Source: Margaritifera margaritifera | Lineage: Eukaryota; Mollusca; Bivalvia; Unionida; Margaritiferidae | Reading direction: 5' to 3' | Length of the DNA: 64,000 bases | Assembly (NCBI GenBank): GCA_029931535.1 | Contig: JAQPZY010001432.1 | Span: 1,754,001-1,818,000 of the forward strand | Shown here: positions 22,911 to 34,615 of the stretch, in pieces | Layout of the letters: each line of letters begins with the position of its first letter | Position numbering within the stretch: the stretch's first letter is position 1 | Translations under genes and position numbers: made by a program | Notes under the pieces: generated by a model | The model's database searches: none | Told to the model about the DNA's origin: nothing | What the model saw: the letters and a program-made list of their open reading frames with translations, nothing else

Positions 22911-23193
22911 TTTACTTGCAATGAACCTAATAATAGCGCCTTCAGTGCCAGATAGCAATGATACTTGTGATTTTCACAGAGTTGATTATCCTTAATAGTG
23001 CTAAAAAGTTAATGAATTGGTTGCTGTATAACAAAAAAGTTGAAATCAGAGGCTACATTGATATATTCGGTCATGCTATCCAATAATCATTATTTGCCAA
23101 TTAACCTGAGTGAAATGTAATGATCCAAAACTTGTTATCAGCCATCACTTGATTTTACAGTCATTATTGGATTCCATTAGATCAAATTTTACT
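22911..23193. other. Non-coding, nothing recognised
   Basis: No supported feature. Confidence 0.4.
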
Positions 23194-23379
23194 TACCGTT
23201 TATACTCGCTTATACGTCAGGTCCAACTGGAAACAACATAGACCCAGATTTGCCAGTGCATAATGCGCTGGCAGATTAGGGTCTATATTGTTTCTTCTAG
23301 TGATCAGTCCTAACAAACTACATATACCCAGATATGCAGTTTGTAATTGCATCCAATTTATAAGCGAGTATAGACAGTA
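23194..23379 (+). mobile_element. Double-hairpin element, copy 7, hairpin B shortened
   Basis: Ends TACCGTTTATACTCGC and GCGAGTATAGACAGTA. Hairpin A is nearly complete. Hairpin B goes from ACCCAGATATG directly to CAGTTTGTAATTG, so its loop and part of the stem are missing. Confidence 0.9.
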
Positions 23380-23751
23380 AAGAAGTGTACATGATTTTGG
23401 AAGATGCCTGATGTTATCAGCCTGTTTCATTGTTCTAGAATGGACTACATTTTTTCATTGTTGTTTTGATATTTTCTATTTCTTGACTCAATCTGCTACC
23501 TATCTCCCTTAAAAATCCTGAAAATAATGTCTATCAACATGTGTTCCAAGCATGGTTTCCCACAGTCAGTTGAATCCACTTATAAGTTGCCATCTACAGG
23601 TTACATATGTATTTTTAATACAGAAATTTTGCAATACCAGTATGTCAAATATTTAGATACAAGTAAATTTCAATTTAAAGCTAACTTGTCGCAAACAGGC
23701 AGTTTGAAAAAGATATTTGATATAATAAAAACTTTACCAAAATGGAATGAA
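23380..23751. other. Non-coding, nothing recognised
   Basis: No supported feature. A 75-codon plus-strand frame at 23527-23754 has no recognisable domain. Confidence 0.4.
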
Positions 23752-24158
23752 TAGTATTCCATCATTATAACGCTGTCAATGGGAGCCATAAAGTATACGG
23801 CCTTTTAATGAAGTACATTATAAATACAGTACTCCTTCATTATAACACTGTCAATGGGAGCCATAAAGTATATGGCCTTATAATGAAGTACATTATAAAC
23901 ACAGTACTCCCTCATTATAACACTGTCAATGGGAGCCATACAGTATAATGCCTTATAATGAAGTACATTATAAATACGGTATTCCCTCATTATAACACTG
24001 TCAATGGGAGCCATAAAGTATAATACCTTATAATGAAGTACATAACACATATAATTCTAGTACCACTTAATGAAATGGGATCCATGACCATACATACCTT
24101 ATACCAGGAACAGTGTTATAATGTAATGAAAGGCCTTATATTGTTAGGAAGTTCTGTA
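23752..24158 (-). mobile_element. TACAGT element with its terminal hairpin amplified four times
   Basis: The same family as the single-copy element at 44753-44947, in the opposite orientation. Its right end (reverse complement TACAGAACTTCC, then GGCCTTTCATTAC, then GGTATGTATGGTCATGGAT) matches the left part of the 44.7-kb copy. The other end carries ACAGTACTCCCTCATTATAA followed by CACTGTCAATGGGAGCCAT, repeated four times at a 75-bp period (CATTATAAC at 23763, 23838, 23913 and 23988). Confidence 0.9.
23755..24047. repeat. 75-bp tandem hairpin units, 4 copies
   Basis: Each unit starts TTCATTATAAC and ends CCTTATAATGAAG, so each unit is itself a hairpin. The 75-bp period is a multiple of 3 and leaves a spurious open frame on the minus strand. 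Confidence 0.93.
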
Positions 24159-24928
24159 TTTAAATTGGAAGATATTTAACTAAACAAAATTTTGAAAACA
24201 TCTCTAAGTCCCCTATTTACCAATGTTGTGTTTTGATGAAACAGAAACAAAAATGAGGTGGAGACAGCAGCAAACATCAGAGAATCAGCCACTAGCTACA
24301 CATGTTTGGCTGGCCAGAAGTGCTATTTCATATCATATATCTCTATCACTGTTGTATCCTCTATTTTATCAATTATTTATTAGTAATTCAACCTTAATTG
24401 GTGAATAAATCAAGGCTATGGTCAGATATGTCAAGGTAAGAACATGATATAGACTTCGGCCAAGCATAACATGTCCATATTACAAGCGGAATCAGCTGAT
24501 AAGAGTAATATAAATATATATAGCAGCTGTGTCTCTAGGATCAATTAATAGTTTGACAACACCATGGATATTCTTCTAATTACCAAAGTCGCTCTAATAA
24601 GTGCTCAATGAATTTGTATTTTACAAGAACTGTGTTTTAAGAAACACATGCTATGCCCCCGTGATGAGCTGTTGATGTAACCAAGGGCATAACCCCATGA
24701 TGCAGTGGCCCCAACCAGAGGCATGATCCAATGACAGGAATGCTATAGGAATATATGATATTTTTATTTATTCCAAATAAGGTGTACATTGGATGGAAAA
24801 ACAAAACAAAACAGTTACATGCTTTTTAACTCAAAGAATAACCCAGCAGTAGTATTGGTACTGGGTAACAGGTAAAAATGTGATGATGTTTTATTCCAGA
24901 TATGCTTTAAATTGGAGAAAACTTTACC

Positions 24929-24929
<1 letters not shown>
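24159..24929. other. Non-coding, nothing recognised
   Basis: No supported feature apart from ordinary AT-rich sequence. Confidence 0.5.

Positions 24930-24988
<59 letters not shown>
24930..24988. repeat. ATA/TAA microsatellite
   Basis: About 19 uninterrupted trinucleotide repeats. Confidence 0.98.
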
Positions 24989-24990
<2 letters not shown>

Positions 24991-25014
24991 TTAATCAAAA
25001 AGTCTTATACTTGA

Positions 25015-25775
25015 CCTCATAGACCCACCTTGGGGATAACCCTGGGTCAACAGTGCCGTAGGGGGAAAGGGAAGTTTGAGATCATATAATATTCCAACTA
25101 TTATTTGAATTGAGTGAAGTGTTTTGAAATATTAGAAAAACCAGAATGTGTCCATGCACCATGGATGTCATGCCAAAATTAATGCAAAAAAGGATAAAAG
25201 GTCCAAGTCAAACAGGGGCCATAATTCCATACAATTTTCCTGAAAAACAGTAAAAATCAAACTTGTCATAGGTCTTCTAAATACCGGTATATAGTATTAT
25301 CCCAATTTTGGTTTCAATCAATGAAGTCCTTCAAGAATTACTGAGTGGAAATGAAATTGAAGGGCAAAGTCAAACAGGGGCCATAACTCCAGAAGATGTT
25401 ACTGAAAAAACTGTGAAAAATCGAACATAATCCAGGTCTTCCTAATCTAAAGCCTTATACCAAATCTGATTTCAATACATAAAGTCCTTCAAAAGTTTTT
25501 GAGCAGAAATGAAATTCAAGGGCAAAGTTCAAAGTCAAAAAGGGTCCATACTCCGTACAATTTGCTGGAAAACACTGAGATCTGAACTTGACCTAGGCAT
25601 TCTTAATGCAAAGAATCATACCTAATTTGATTACAATTCATCAAGTCCTTAAAAAAATGATTGAGCAGAATTAACGAGGGCTAAGGTTTAAGTCAAAGAA
25701 GACCATATAATTTTGCTGGAAATCTGAGAAAATCAAACTTGATCTAGGTCTTCTTAACGTAAAGCCTCAATATAA
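25015..25775. repeat. Diverged ~150-bp blocks of a bivalve-type dispersed repeat
   Basis: Blocks anchored by AAGTCAAACAGGGGCCATAA (25205, 25370, diverged at 25525) each also carry CTAGGTCTTCTTAA-like and AATTTGATTTCAATC-like text. From memory this repeat style is common in bivalves. No coding potential. Confidence 0.65.
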
Positions 25776-26045
25776 ATTTGATCCCAATCAATGAAAAGCT
25801 TTAAAACTTATTAAATGGAGATTAAATCTGTGATTCCAATCAATGAAAAGCTTTAAAACTTATTAAATGGAAATGAAATCTGTGATTCCAACCAATGAAA
25901 AGCTTTAAAACTTTTTAAATGGAAATGAAATCTGTGATTCCAATCAATGAAAAGATTAAAAAACTTATTAAATGGAAATGAAATCTGTGATTCCAATCAA
26001 TGAAAAGCTTCAAAACTTATTAAATGGAAATGAAATCTGTGATAT
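25776..26045. repeat. 52-bp tandem repeat, 5 copies
   Basis: TTAAATGGAAATGAAATCTG, then TGATTCCAATCAATGAAAAG, then CTTTAAAACTTA, at a 52-bp period. The first unit grows out of the preceding dispersed repeat (CCCAATCAATGAAAAGC at about 25784), so the array arose inside it. Confidence 0.93.
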
Positions 26046-26185
26046 GATATGGTGTGAAATGATGGCATGGACTGACATAGAGAACACTAAATGCCCCTTC
26101 CTTTTGATATGGCTAGGGCATAAAATAACCAAAAGGTGTCCTACTTCTTGTCCCCACAAGACTCAAGTCCCTTAAATACTCTATA
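26046..26185. other. Spacer
   Basis: No supported feature. Confidence 0.4.
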
Positions 26186-26402
26186 TACCATATATAATTG
26201 CATATAAGCTGAATCCAACTGCAAACAACGCAGCTGTTGTATGATGCTCTGGCAGATCAGCGTCCATGTTGTTTGTTTTCCTGATTAGTCCCAACAAACT
26301 GCATAAACCCGGATCTACCGGTATGTTTTGTGCTGGCAGATCTGGTCTATGCATTTTGCAGTTGGATGTGATTTATGCTCGAGTAAGCGGGTATATACAG
26401 TA
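26186..26402 (+). mobile_element. Double-hairpin element, copy 8
   Basis: Ends TACCATATATAATTGC and GGGTATATACAGTA. Hairpin A is eroded in its first half (AACGCAGCTGTTG); B is recognisable (ACTGCATAAACCCGGATCT). An old copy. Confidence 0.88.
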
Positions 26403-26822
26403 CAATGAAAACTCTGCATATAAATTCATATGAATCTATATGCAAGAAGATATCACAGAATATAGGTTTGTATACACCATTTGTAGAAAGACATGTGATG
26501 CAGTTTGTAACAGGCAGGAAAATGTCCTTTCATCTGTCTTATGGGTATGCGAAGGTTTCTAAATTTGTATTCCAAGAACTACATTGCAGTATCCAACAAG
26601 TCATTTCTAAATTTGTATTCCAAGAACAACATTGCAGTATCAAACAAGTCATTTCTAATATTTGTAGAAACACAAAATTCTATGGTATAACAACTCAACT
26701 CACAGTTATCACTTCAGAGTCAGTGCCACAAATGCAGTCCCTATCTATTTTCAGAGTATTTTTTCCTCTCTTTTTTAGATGGTGATCCTTGGCTTGGAGG
26801 CATTCTTGCTATTGATTTTAAG
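26403..26822. repeat. Non-coding, with a 48-bp duplication
   Basis: At 26556-26660, TTTCTAAATTTGTATTCCAA and CATTGCAGTATC.AACAAGTC repeat 2.2 times at a 48-bp period. The rest is unremarkable. A reading frame through it (26405-26785) is kept open by the in-phase duplication and has no recognised domain. Confidence 0.7.
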
Positions 26823-27047
26823 TACCGTTTATACTCGCATTTAAGCTGATACCAACTGCAAACTGCCTGCATAGACATAGATCTGCCGTTGCATTATGTG
26901 CCGGCAGATCTGGGTCTATGCAGTTTGTAAGGATTAATCAGTAGAACAAACAACATAGACCCTGATCTGATGGCGAATTTTGTGACAGCAGATCAGGGTC
27001 CATGTTGTTTGCATTTGTACCTAGCATATACGCGAGTATATACGGTA
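26823..27047 (-). mobile_element. Double-hairpin element, copy 9
   Basis: B precedes A. Ends TACCGTTTATACTCGC and GCGAGTATATACGGTA. Both hairpins are complete; the spacer reads TAAGGATTAATCAGTAGAA. Confidence 0.95.
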
Positions 27048-28821
27048 AATTGCTTTTTCTTCAGAATATGAGGATCATGGTGTGATTGTCTGTGTGTATT
27101 TTGGCTATTGATGTACTGATACTGTCCTGGAAGTGAAATCTGTGACCCATGGTACATTGCTTTGTCTGCAGTTCAGCATCTCCACAAAATGATCGATAAC
27201 CCATCTCCACAAAATGACCGATAACCCATCTCCACAAAATGACCTATGACAAGAACTTAGCTGAAAGTTTGTCTAGGAAGATACTTCCGATTAACATGCT
27301 GTACTATTTATTTGGATTTGGACACACTGGAAAGTTAAGTACTGAAAGTCAAATGAGGAGGAAATATATAAAGAAAACAATTGTGTACTGAGTCCATAAG
27401 AAATACGGGGTCAGCAAGTCTGCCATTTTGAACTTGATTCAAACAAGACTTGCTGCACATTAATGCTGAAATACTTTGTAAACAGATATTACAGAAAACA
27501 ACAATGCATAGTGATAGATTTGAAAATGGTTGCAGAATTTGTCATTAGCCTTCTCCCAAGTTGATTAATGTTTCTTAATGAAAAATCTTCATTCAAACAC
27601 AAGCATTCCCTCTTGAGTGTCCAATGAATGACATAAATAAAGTTTCATTGGGAAACCTCAACTTTGGCTTACAAGTACTGATGATAGACTGGTGATAGCT
27701 TCAATGAATAGTAACATATTGAACTTAGAACCAATCTATCATTTATCCATATGGGAAAAATCTGAGTTATTATGCTAACTGTTCCTATTTTTATATCAGC
27801 TCTTCTTTTTAATACTGGCACACAGAGTGATGATATGCCAACATGTTAAATTTCACAGGGCAGTAATGTTGCTGATACTTTATATGGCATCTATTCTTTG
27901 CATATTGATCAACCATGATGAAAACTGTCTGCCAAAGAGTCACAACTTTCTCCAGTCACCTTTACAGTTGTTGGACTGTTCTGTAGAGGTCAGGAATTTT
28001 TCATCTGGAGTTGAATTCTTATGTCCATAGCCAAAGACATTGTACTGAAATCCATTAGCATTAAGCAGATGGCTACAAAATTATAAATATTTTTCATCCT
28101 GTAATTTTTGGTACAGAAAACTTACTTATTATTAAAATTTGCAAACTTTTTGTACCTAAGATAATTATAATTAATTTTTATAATTTTTTTGTACACCTAA
28201 AAAAATAATTAATAAAAAGTGTATAAAAATAACACACAATACTGTATTTATGATTTACTAAATATGAACAGCAGATATGAGCTTTATAAAATATATTATT
28301 TTCATCAGCCAAATCCACTAGGATGTAAGGAGAATGCTTTTTCCAAATTTAATGTAACGACACTATCAAAATAATTACTGTTTAGCACTGCAAGTGTTAT
28401 TGTTTTTTTCTCATAACAAAATCCATAATATATAAGCTTATGATGGGCAGGAAGTTTGACAGCAAACTGCCGTGACAACAATAATTCACTAAAACATAAA
28501 TATTTATCAACTTCTAGCAGCAGAAAGCAAAGATCAACAGCCAAACATTAATTCATTTCATCTCTACTGAAAGTGAATGTTCATTGCTCCAAGGAAATGG
28601 AAGGAAAATAATCAACAATACTGCAGGGCTCCCATCCTTATTCAAGTAATGAACATCACCATACATCATCAACAAACATGATTGATTTGGTTAATCCCAT
28701 ATTGGTCAGCACATATTGTAACAACAACAGTTCCTTTCTCACTTACAAGCATTAGTGAAATGAATAGAGTGATTCAAGGATGTAAATGGTTTCTGTTACA
28801 ATCTGATTTTACAATACATAG
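27048..28821. other. Non-coding, with a small 25-bp triplicate
   Basis: CATCTCCACAAAATGACCGA repeats three times at 25-bp spacing (27178-27245). The remaining 1.6 kb shows nothing I can support. Confidence 0.5.
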
Positions 28822-29042
28822 TACTGTATGTACTCGTGTATAAACCGATACCAACTGCAAACTGCAGAGACCCAGATCTCCTGTTGCATAATGCGCCGGC
28901 AGATCTGGGTCTATGCAGTTTGTAAGGACTAATCAGTAGAACAAACAACATAGACCCTGATCTGCTGGCGCATTATGCGATAGCAGATCAGGGTCTATGT
29001 TGTTTGCATTTGGACGCAGCTTATACGCGAGTATATATGGTA
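28822..29042 (-). mobile_element. Double-hairpin element, copy 10 (near-consensus)
   Basis: B precedes A. Ends TACTGTATGTACTCG and GCGAGTATATATGGTA. Both stems are nearly perfect, and the spacer is TAAGGACTAATCAGTAGAA. First of four copies in the same orientation within 1.2 kb. Confidence 0.95.
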
Positions 29043-29059
29043 CACATTCTTCTTTGTCC

Positions 29060-29280
29060 TACCCTATGTATTTGCAAAGACGTCGCATCCAATTGCAAAC
29101 TGCATAGACACAGATCTGCTGTCACATAACATGCCAACAGATCTGGGTGTATGCAGTTTGTTAGGCCTAATCAGTAAAACAAACAACATAGACCTCGATC
29201 TATCAGTGCATTATGCGACAGTAGATCAGGGTCTATGTTGTTTGCAGTTGGATCTGACTTCTATGTGAGTACATATGGTA
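29060..29280 (-). mobile_element. Double-hairpin element, copy 11
   Basis: B precedes A. The left end is eroded and the right end is GTGAGTACATATGGTA. It lies only 17 bp from copy 10, in the same orientation. Confidence 0.9.
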
Positions 29281-29448
29281 GATTATATATCATATAATTA
29301 CTTTAGCAGGTTATTGCTATGAGAGTATTAATATCCCAAGAATGTTTGTTTCAGCTTTAATTATATATCTGTCTAAGGTGATTAAAAAAACAAGAAGAAA
29401 AAAATTACTGTATTTTGTAGCAGAATATATTTCAAGTTAACCATGCAT
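29281..29448. other. Spacer within the element cluster
   Basis: AT-rich, no supported feature. Confidence 0.4.
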
Positions 29449-29614
29449 TGAAGTCACATCCGATTGCAAACTGCACAAACCCATATCTGCCATCACATAA
29501 CACACAGGCAGATCTGGGTTTATGCAGTTTATGAGGCCTAACCATTATGTGACAGCAGATCAGGGTCTATGTTGTTTGCAGTCAGATCCAACTTTCACGC
29601 GAGTATATATGGTA
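29449..29614 (-). mobile_element. Double-hairpin element, copy 12, half of hairpin A lost
   Basis: Hairpin B is complete. The spacer (GAGGCCTAA) then jumps to CCATTATGTGACAGCAGATC, the second half of hairpin A. The right end is GCGAGTATATATGGTA; the left end is eroded. Confidence 0.88.
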
Positions 29615-29846
29615 GATCCTTTTGATCTCAAAACTTGAACTCAAAGTCTGAAAATGTTTTCATTTTAGACTTAATGAACTTCAAGGATCTACTGACTTTT
29701 CTACAAGATTTAAATAGTGTAGGAATACTCCAAGTACTATATGCTGATTTTTGGGTTTTGAGATTGAACTTGGGTTTTTTGCTCAAAATGTTTGGAGAAT
29801 ACAGTGCCAGATTTAAAGAACGACACAATTAAATTATCATATTTAC

Positions 29847-30020
29847 TAATGTATCAAGTAGATCCAAGTATGGGCAGCATAGACCCAGATCTGCTATCAA
29901 ATAAACCACCAGCAGATCAGAATCTACATTTTTATGTTCGATCTATAATTACGTGTCAAACGCATAGACCCTGATCTCCTTTATATGATGGCAGGTATAG
30001 GTGTATGCCATTCACAGTAG
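29847..30020 (-). mobile_element. Double-hairpin element, copy 13, degraded
   Basis: GCATAGACCCAGATCTGCTA, CCAGCAGATCAGAATCTACA and GCATAGACCCTGATCTCC identify it. The spacer and ends are heavily altered. Confidence 0.7.
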
Positions 30021-30213
30021 GTTGTGTTTAGATTTTTGGGTTTAATGGCACATCAACATATGAAAGGCTATATAGTGTTGAGGAACTGGGAGTAAAGTAT
30101 CTCAACCAGACACACCACAGCAACTGACTCAGGCTGATCTTGGCAGATTTTAAACCCACAACCTTTGGCTTGTGAACCCAGCACTCTAACCACTAAAGAA
30201 CTGTGGCTCCTCC
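30021..30213 (-). mobile_element. tRNA-derived SINE
   Basis: Minus strand: GGAGCCACAGTTCTTTAGTG, then TTAGAGTGCTGGGTTCACAA, then TTGTGGGTTTAAAATCTGCC (B-box-like), with a 3' part ending in a T/A-rich stretch. Same family as the SINE at 18440-18631. Confidence 0.82.
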
Positions 30214-30307
30214 TATTTATAGTGGAATGTGTCTTATCCTGGAGTAAATACAGCACCTATTATCATTACTGCAGTTTGAAATGATCCAGTGAAAGGATGA
30301 ACAAGGA

Positions 30308-30528
30308 CAGGGGTTGACTTAACACAGATTTTTCCATTGGCCAACAGGGTCAGATCACACAGAAATCAGCTGGCTCTGCAGAAAACAAACTGGCCCTCCC
30401 CATCAAATACAAATAAAGACTTTGGAAAATTTAACTGACTCTGTGGCACTGCAGCTGCCAGTATTAACTGGCCCTCCTCAAAACCCACAGGCCATGTGCC
30501 AGTGGGCCAGCGGCTAAATTGACCCCTG
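30308..30528. mobile_element. Short inverted-repeat element with CAGGGGTT ends
   Basis: Ends CAGGGGTTGACTTAACAC and GGCTAAATTGACCCCTG are inverted repeats. Inside, ACTGGCCCTCC occurs twice and GGCCATGTGCCAGTGGGCCA is self-complementary in part. Non-coding, 221 bp. No clear target duplication, though the CAG...CTG ends suggest an hAT-type element. Confidence 0.75.
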
Positions 30529-31477
30529 AAGGATGGAAATTGCCTTTAAAGAATGGAATTCTATAATAATGAGGTTTTCCTACTCTAAAAGAGGTCTTGA
30601 GGAATTCCTAAAATTTGAAGAAATCCTCAAATATTACCCTGTTAATAAACTTGATTCTTCTCATGACATTTCTATATACAAAGACTTTATAATTCCATTT
30701 TTAAAAATAAATAAAAAATAAATCTCTATTGAAATTTCATCATCACTGAAAAAAATACCAAAGGTAAAAACATAAAGGAAATTCCTAATATGAGAAAGAA
30801 AATTTGAGGTGATTAAGAAAACCTGGGCTACATTTGAGGAAAGACTGTAATAGTTGGGGCTGTCACAGATCAAAGAACTGCTATAAAGAACTAAACAAAT
30901 TTATTAATTATTTTTCTTTCAGTTTGACATCATTTAATTTTCTTGAATCAGAATTTAGAACCCATATTTAAAATGCCAAGAGAATTAAAATATCACTGAT
31001 TACCATATAACTTAATACTGAAGACTGGGGAAGAGATTCCATTTGAAGAAATGTTATCTCCATTATACAATAGAATAAGAGTAGTGAATGCTCTCTTATA
31101 GATGTCATTTTCTTTGTAATGTTATCTGATACAAAACAATATAAATAAGAACAGTCTAAGAGAAATATGAAAGTAAAATTTGGTACTTCCATCCTTTCAA
31201 TTTATTAAGGCCAGCTGAAATCATAAAAAAGGAATAAAGAAACATTTGTATGGATTTTTTTTTTTGCTCACTGAAATGTATGGATAGTAAAATGTACTCT
31301 CTGATTGGCAGAATCTGCTTTAAACACAGGTGATTACTTGATGAAAATATCTGCCCCATAAAATATGTAGAATATGAAAAGTATATGTTTCAAAGTAGAC
31401 AAAGTTATCTACTGTAATTATTTATATATAACATTCACCCTACTTCAAATAGTATGAACTCTGGGCCCATAGTCATG
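30529..31477. other. Non-coding, nothing recognised
   Basis: About 950 bp with no supported feature. Confidence 0.5.
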
Positions 31478-31813
31478 AAACTCTGAACACGTATAATGAA
31501 CTTGGACTCAAAACTCTGAACACATATAATGAACTTGGACTAAAAATTCTGAGCACATATAATGAACTTGGACTAAAAATTCTGAGCACATATAATGAAC
31601 TTGGACTCAAAACTCTGAACACATATAATGAACTTGGACTAAAAATTCTGAGCACATATAATGAACTTGGACTCAAAACTCTGAACACATATAACGAACT
31701 TGGACTCAAAACTCTGAGCACATATAATGAACTTGGACTCAAAATTCTGAGCACATATAATGAACTTGGACTCAAAATTCTGAGCACATATAATGAACTT
31801 GGACTCAAAACTC
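31478..31813. repeat. 33-bp tandem repeat, 10 copies
   Basis: The unit is ACTCTGAACACATATAATGA plus ACTTGGACTCAAA. Some units read ATTCTGAGCAC instead of ACTCTGAACAC, and CTAAAA alternates with CTCAAA. 33 is a multiple of 3, so two minus-strand frames stay open by periodicity. Confidence 0.96.
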
Positions 31814-32660
31814 ATACAGTAACAAGAAAGCCAGGGCCTGCATGTTGAGGCCATGATCAAGCATTGGCTGTAAAGTGTGTAACCTTGACCCCAATGCCAC
31901 AAAGTTGTACAAGCATTTCACCAAATGAATTTTCTTAGCTCCATAACGATTCATTCCAGGTATGAACAAAATCTATCAAGGGTTTAATAAATATAAGCAA
32001 ATTAATAAACTTTAACCAAAACCTTAATGCAAAATTTCAATGACTATAACCTTGACCCCATGGTCGAAGGGGCAAGTAAGCATGTTGCAGAATGAATTGC
32101 CTTAGCTTCATAATGGTTCGTTCCAAGTACGATGAAAATCTATCGAAAGCTTTAGGGTATATATGCAAACCAAAAAGCTATAACCAAAACCTTAACCACT
32201 GACACCAATGACACTAACACAGGAAAAATGACTTCTATATCTTGTTTTTCCACTATTGTAGTTGTCACATAATGTGTTGGCAGATCAGGGTTTTTGTTGT
32301 TTGTTCTACTTATCATTTCAAGTGAACAATGTAGACCCTTATTTACTGGTATATTAAGTCATGACAGACCTGGTCAATTCAGTTTACAATTTGCTATAGG
32401 TACACACTAATAAATACATGTATAGTACTTCAGATTCTCTGGAATGACTGATGATTAGAAGCATGGTTTGCAAAGGTGTATTTTGTTTGGAGGTACATAT
32501 ATATTTCAAGGGGTTTTGGAAAGATAAAAAATTGAAAAATCTTTAACCAAATGCTGAAGTAAATTGTCTATGACTGTGACCTTGACCTCAAGGTAAATGG
32601 GGCAAGTGAACATGTTGCAGAATGAATTGTGTAAATGTATCTTTTTTTGAATGTATACAT
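31814..32660. repeat. Bivalve-type dispersed repeat, two or three diverged blocks
   Basis: GACCTTGACC or TGACCCCA is followed by GGGGCAAGTAAGCATGTTGC and AGAATGAATTG near 32047-32100 and again near 32580-32630. A related block starts near 31880. A double-hairpin fragment sits between them. Confidence 0.65.
32259..32402 (+). mobile_element. Double-hairpin element, copy 14, 5'-deleted and degraded
   Basis: TTGTCACATAATGTGTTGGC, AGATCAGGG, TTGTTGTTTGTTCTACT, then a decayed hairpin B (ATGTAGACCCTTATTTACTG; AATTCAGTTTACAATTTG). The left third is missing. Confidence 0.75.
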
Positions 32661-33524
32661 GTATTACTTTAAGGCAAATTAACAACTACTGAATGTAACG
32701 TGTCAAACAATTTTGTCGAACTTCTCCGTTCTAACTTTCTAATTTAGTATTTCAATTTCATATTAAAGCTGTCCTGTGAATGCAGTCATTCTAATTGTGA
32801 AGTGTGGCTTACATTTTTGTGTGCCAGCGGGGCACCTTTAATTGCTGAACTTTTTGCTTAAGCAATCAGAATTTCAATTTTCTTGGCATTTGATGGGAAA
32901 TTGATTCTAGTTGTAGCAGTTTTAAATATTTTGGTGTGGAACAATTGTAGTAAAAACAACATACTGTCAATTTTAAGTAGCATCTCTGAATAATTCCCTT
33001 CTATTTAAAGTTGCAAGATGATGTTGCATCTCAGATATCAAAAGGAAAATAATGCAATTCTCAAATGCATCTTCAATTATTGTATCACTAGGAATCAGGA
33101 AACCATCAATTTAAGAATTGTAATAATCATTTGTTTTTGATTAAGGAACCATTGTGAAAGACGTCACTTGAAAAAAGTTGGCAACAAGTGAAATTGAGAT
33201 ACGAGTATATTGCTGGAAAATTAGCACAGTTTGTCAATAGAAAATTACAGTGCTTTTTAAAATAATGCTGCAAAAATGTTAGGAAAAGGAAATCCTGTAA
33301 GCATACCTCACTCTTAAGGCAAAGTGTGAGCATTAATTACTTAAGCACTTTTTCCAGTTTAAATTCTATTAAAATTTAAAATGTTTTATTAGTTTAAGAA
33401 ATGGGTATGAAAAGTTTAAAATGCACAAAAGTTTCTTTCAGCTGGCATACTCATTCAAGGAAGTTACTTAAAGTTGCAACCCAGGACACAGTCTGTTTTG
33501 TCATAATGATTACCATTTAATTAG

Positions 33525-33528
<4 letters not shown>
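32661..33528. other. Non-coding, nothing recognised
   Basis: No supported feature. Confidence 0.5.

Positions 33529-33611
<83 letters not shown>
33529..33611. repeat. TA microsatellite
   Basis: About 41 uninterrupted TA dinucleotides. Confidence 0.98.
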
Positions 33612-33617
<6 letters not shown>

Positions 33618-33639
33618 GACTGGTGATGTATACCAATGG

Positions 33640-34615
33640 TTCCCACTCAGAACTCTTCAGAGTAAAGCCTTACAAATGTTGTTTGGATAACCAAGTTGAA
33701 CCACCCCAACCATAACCACTCAAGAGGAGTGGACTTTCAAGATGGCCACCATGGCTGCCATACTGGATTTCTGCAGGGTGCCATTTTCATTTTGAACCAG
33801 GTAGACAATCATAAGAACTTTTTAGTGGGTAGTGGGGTAGTGATAAGTAGATAATGGATTTCAGATCGACATCATTTTCATTTAGAACGAACTATATATA
33901 TCATATATTAACTCTTTTGGTGGAAACCCCATGTTGATAACAGATATGACCATTTATTCAGGAGTAATAGTGACAACTAGATTTTCAAGATGGCCACCAT
34001 GGTGGCCATATTGGGTGTTAGATTTGGACCATTTTTGTTAAGGCCAACAAGACACGATAAGAAGTCTTGTTGATGAAAACTCCATGTCAATATGATGATC
34101 CATTTAGGAGTAATGATAACAAGATTTTCACGATGGCCACCATGGTTGCAATACTGGATGTCTGAAGGGCACCATTTTCATTTATGACCAACCAGGTATC
34201 ATAAGAAGTCTTTTGTTGAAAATCCCAAGGTAATATGACTATCTGTTCAGGAGAAGTAGTGATTGCAAGATATCAAGATGGCTATTGTGGCACCATTTTC
34301 ATTTAGCACCAGCTTGACATCATAAGAAGTCCTATAGTGAAAATCCCTTGTTTGATTGGACCATCCATTCAGGTGGCATAGTGATAACAAGATTTTCAAG
34401 ATTGCCACTGTGGCCGCCATATTTAATGTCTGAGCAGCACCATTTTCATTTTGGACCAACCACACCTTGGGATAAATGTGTGTGTAAAGTTTCATGGTAA
34501 CTCTCCAAGTAGTTTTGGAGGAGTAGCGACAACAAACTTGTGCTAATGAACGGGTGATGGATGGAAGACAGATGGACAATGGATGGATGACCAGTAGTGC
34601 TAAAAACTAGATATG
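33640..34615. repeat. Diverged ~130-bp blocks of a bivalve-type repeat
   Basis: Blocks anchored by AAGATGGCCACCATGG-like text (33740, 33990, 34132, 34276, 34400) with CACCATTTTCATTT and TCATAAGAAGTC. It ends in GATGGATGGAAGACAGATGG and GCTAAAAACTAG, reminiscent of the GCTAAAA end of the repeat at 12-13.4 kb. Confidence 0.75.

Noticed and set aside
31834..31860. Minus-strand text resembling a PG-rich motif (AGPGF)
   Set aside because: It lies beside the 33-bp array in a dispersed repeat, with no splice sites and a stop soon after, so it is not another STPG exon.
31473..31902. Two minus-strand frames with repeated SSLYVLR or FESKFIICAQN
   Set aside because: 33-bp array artefact.
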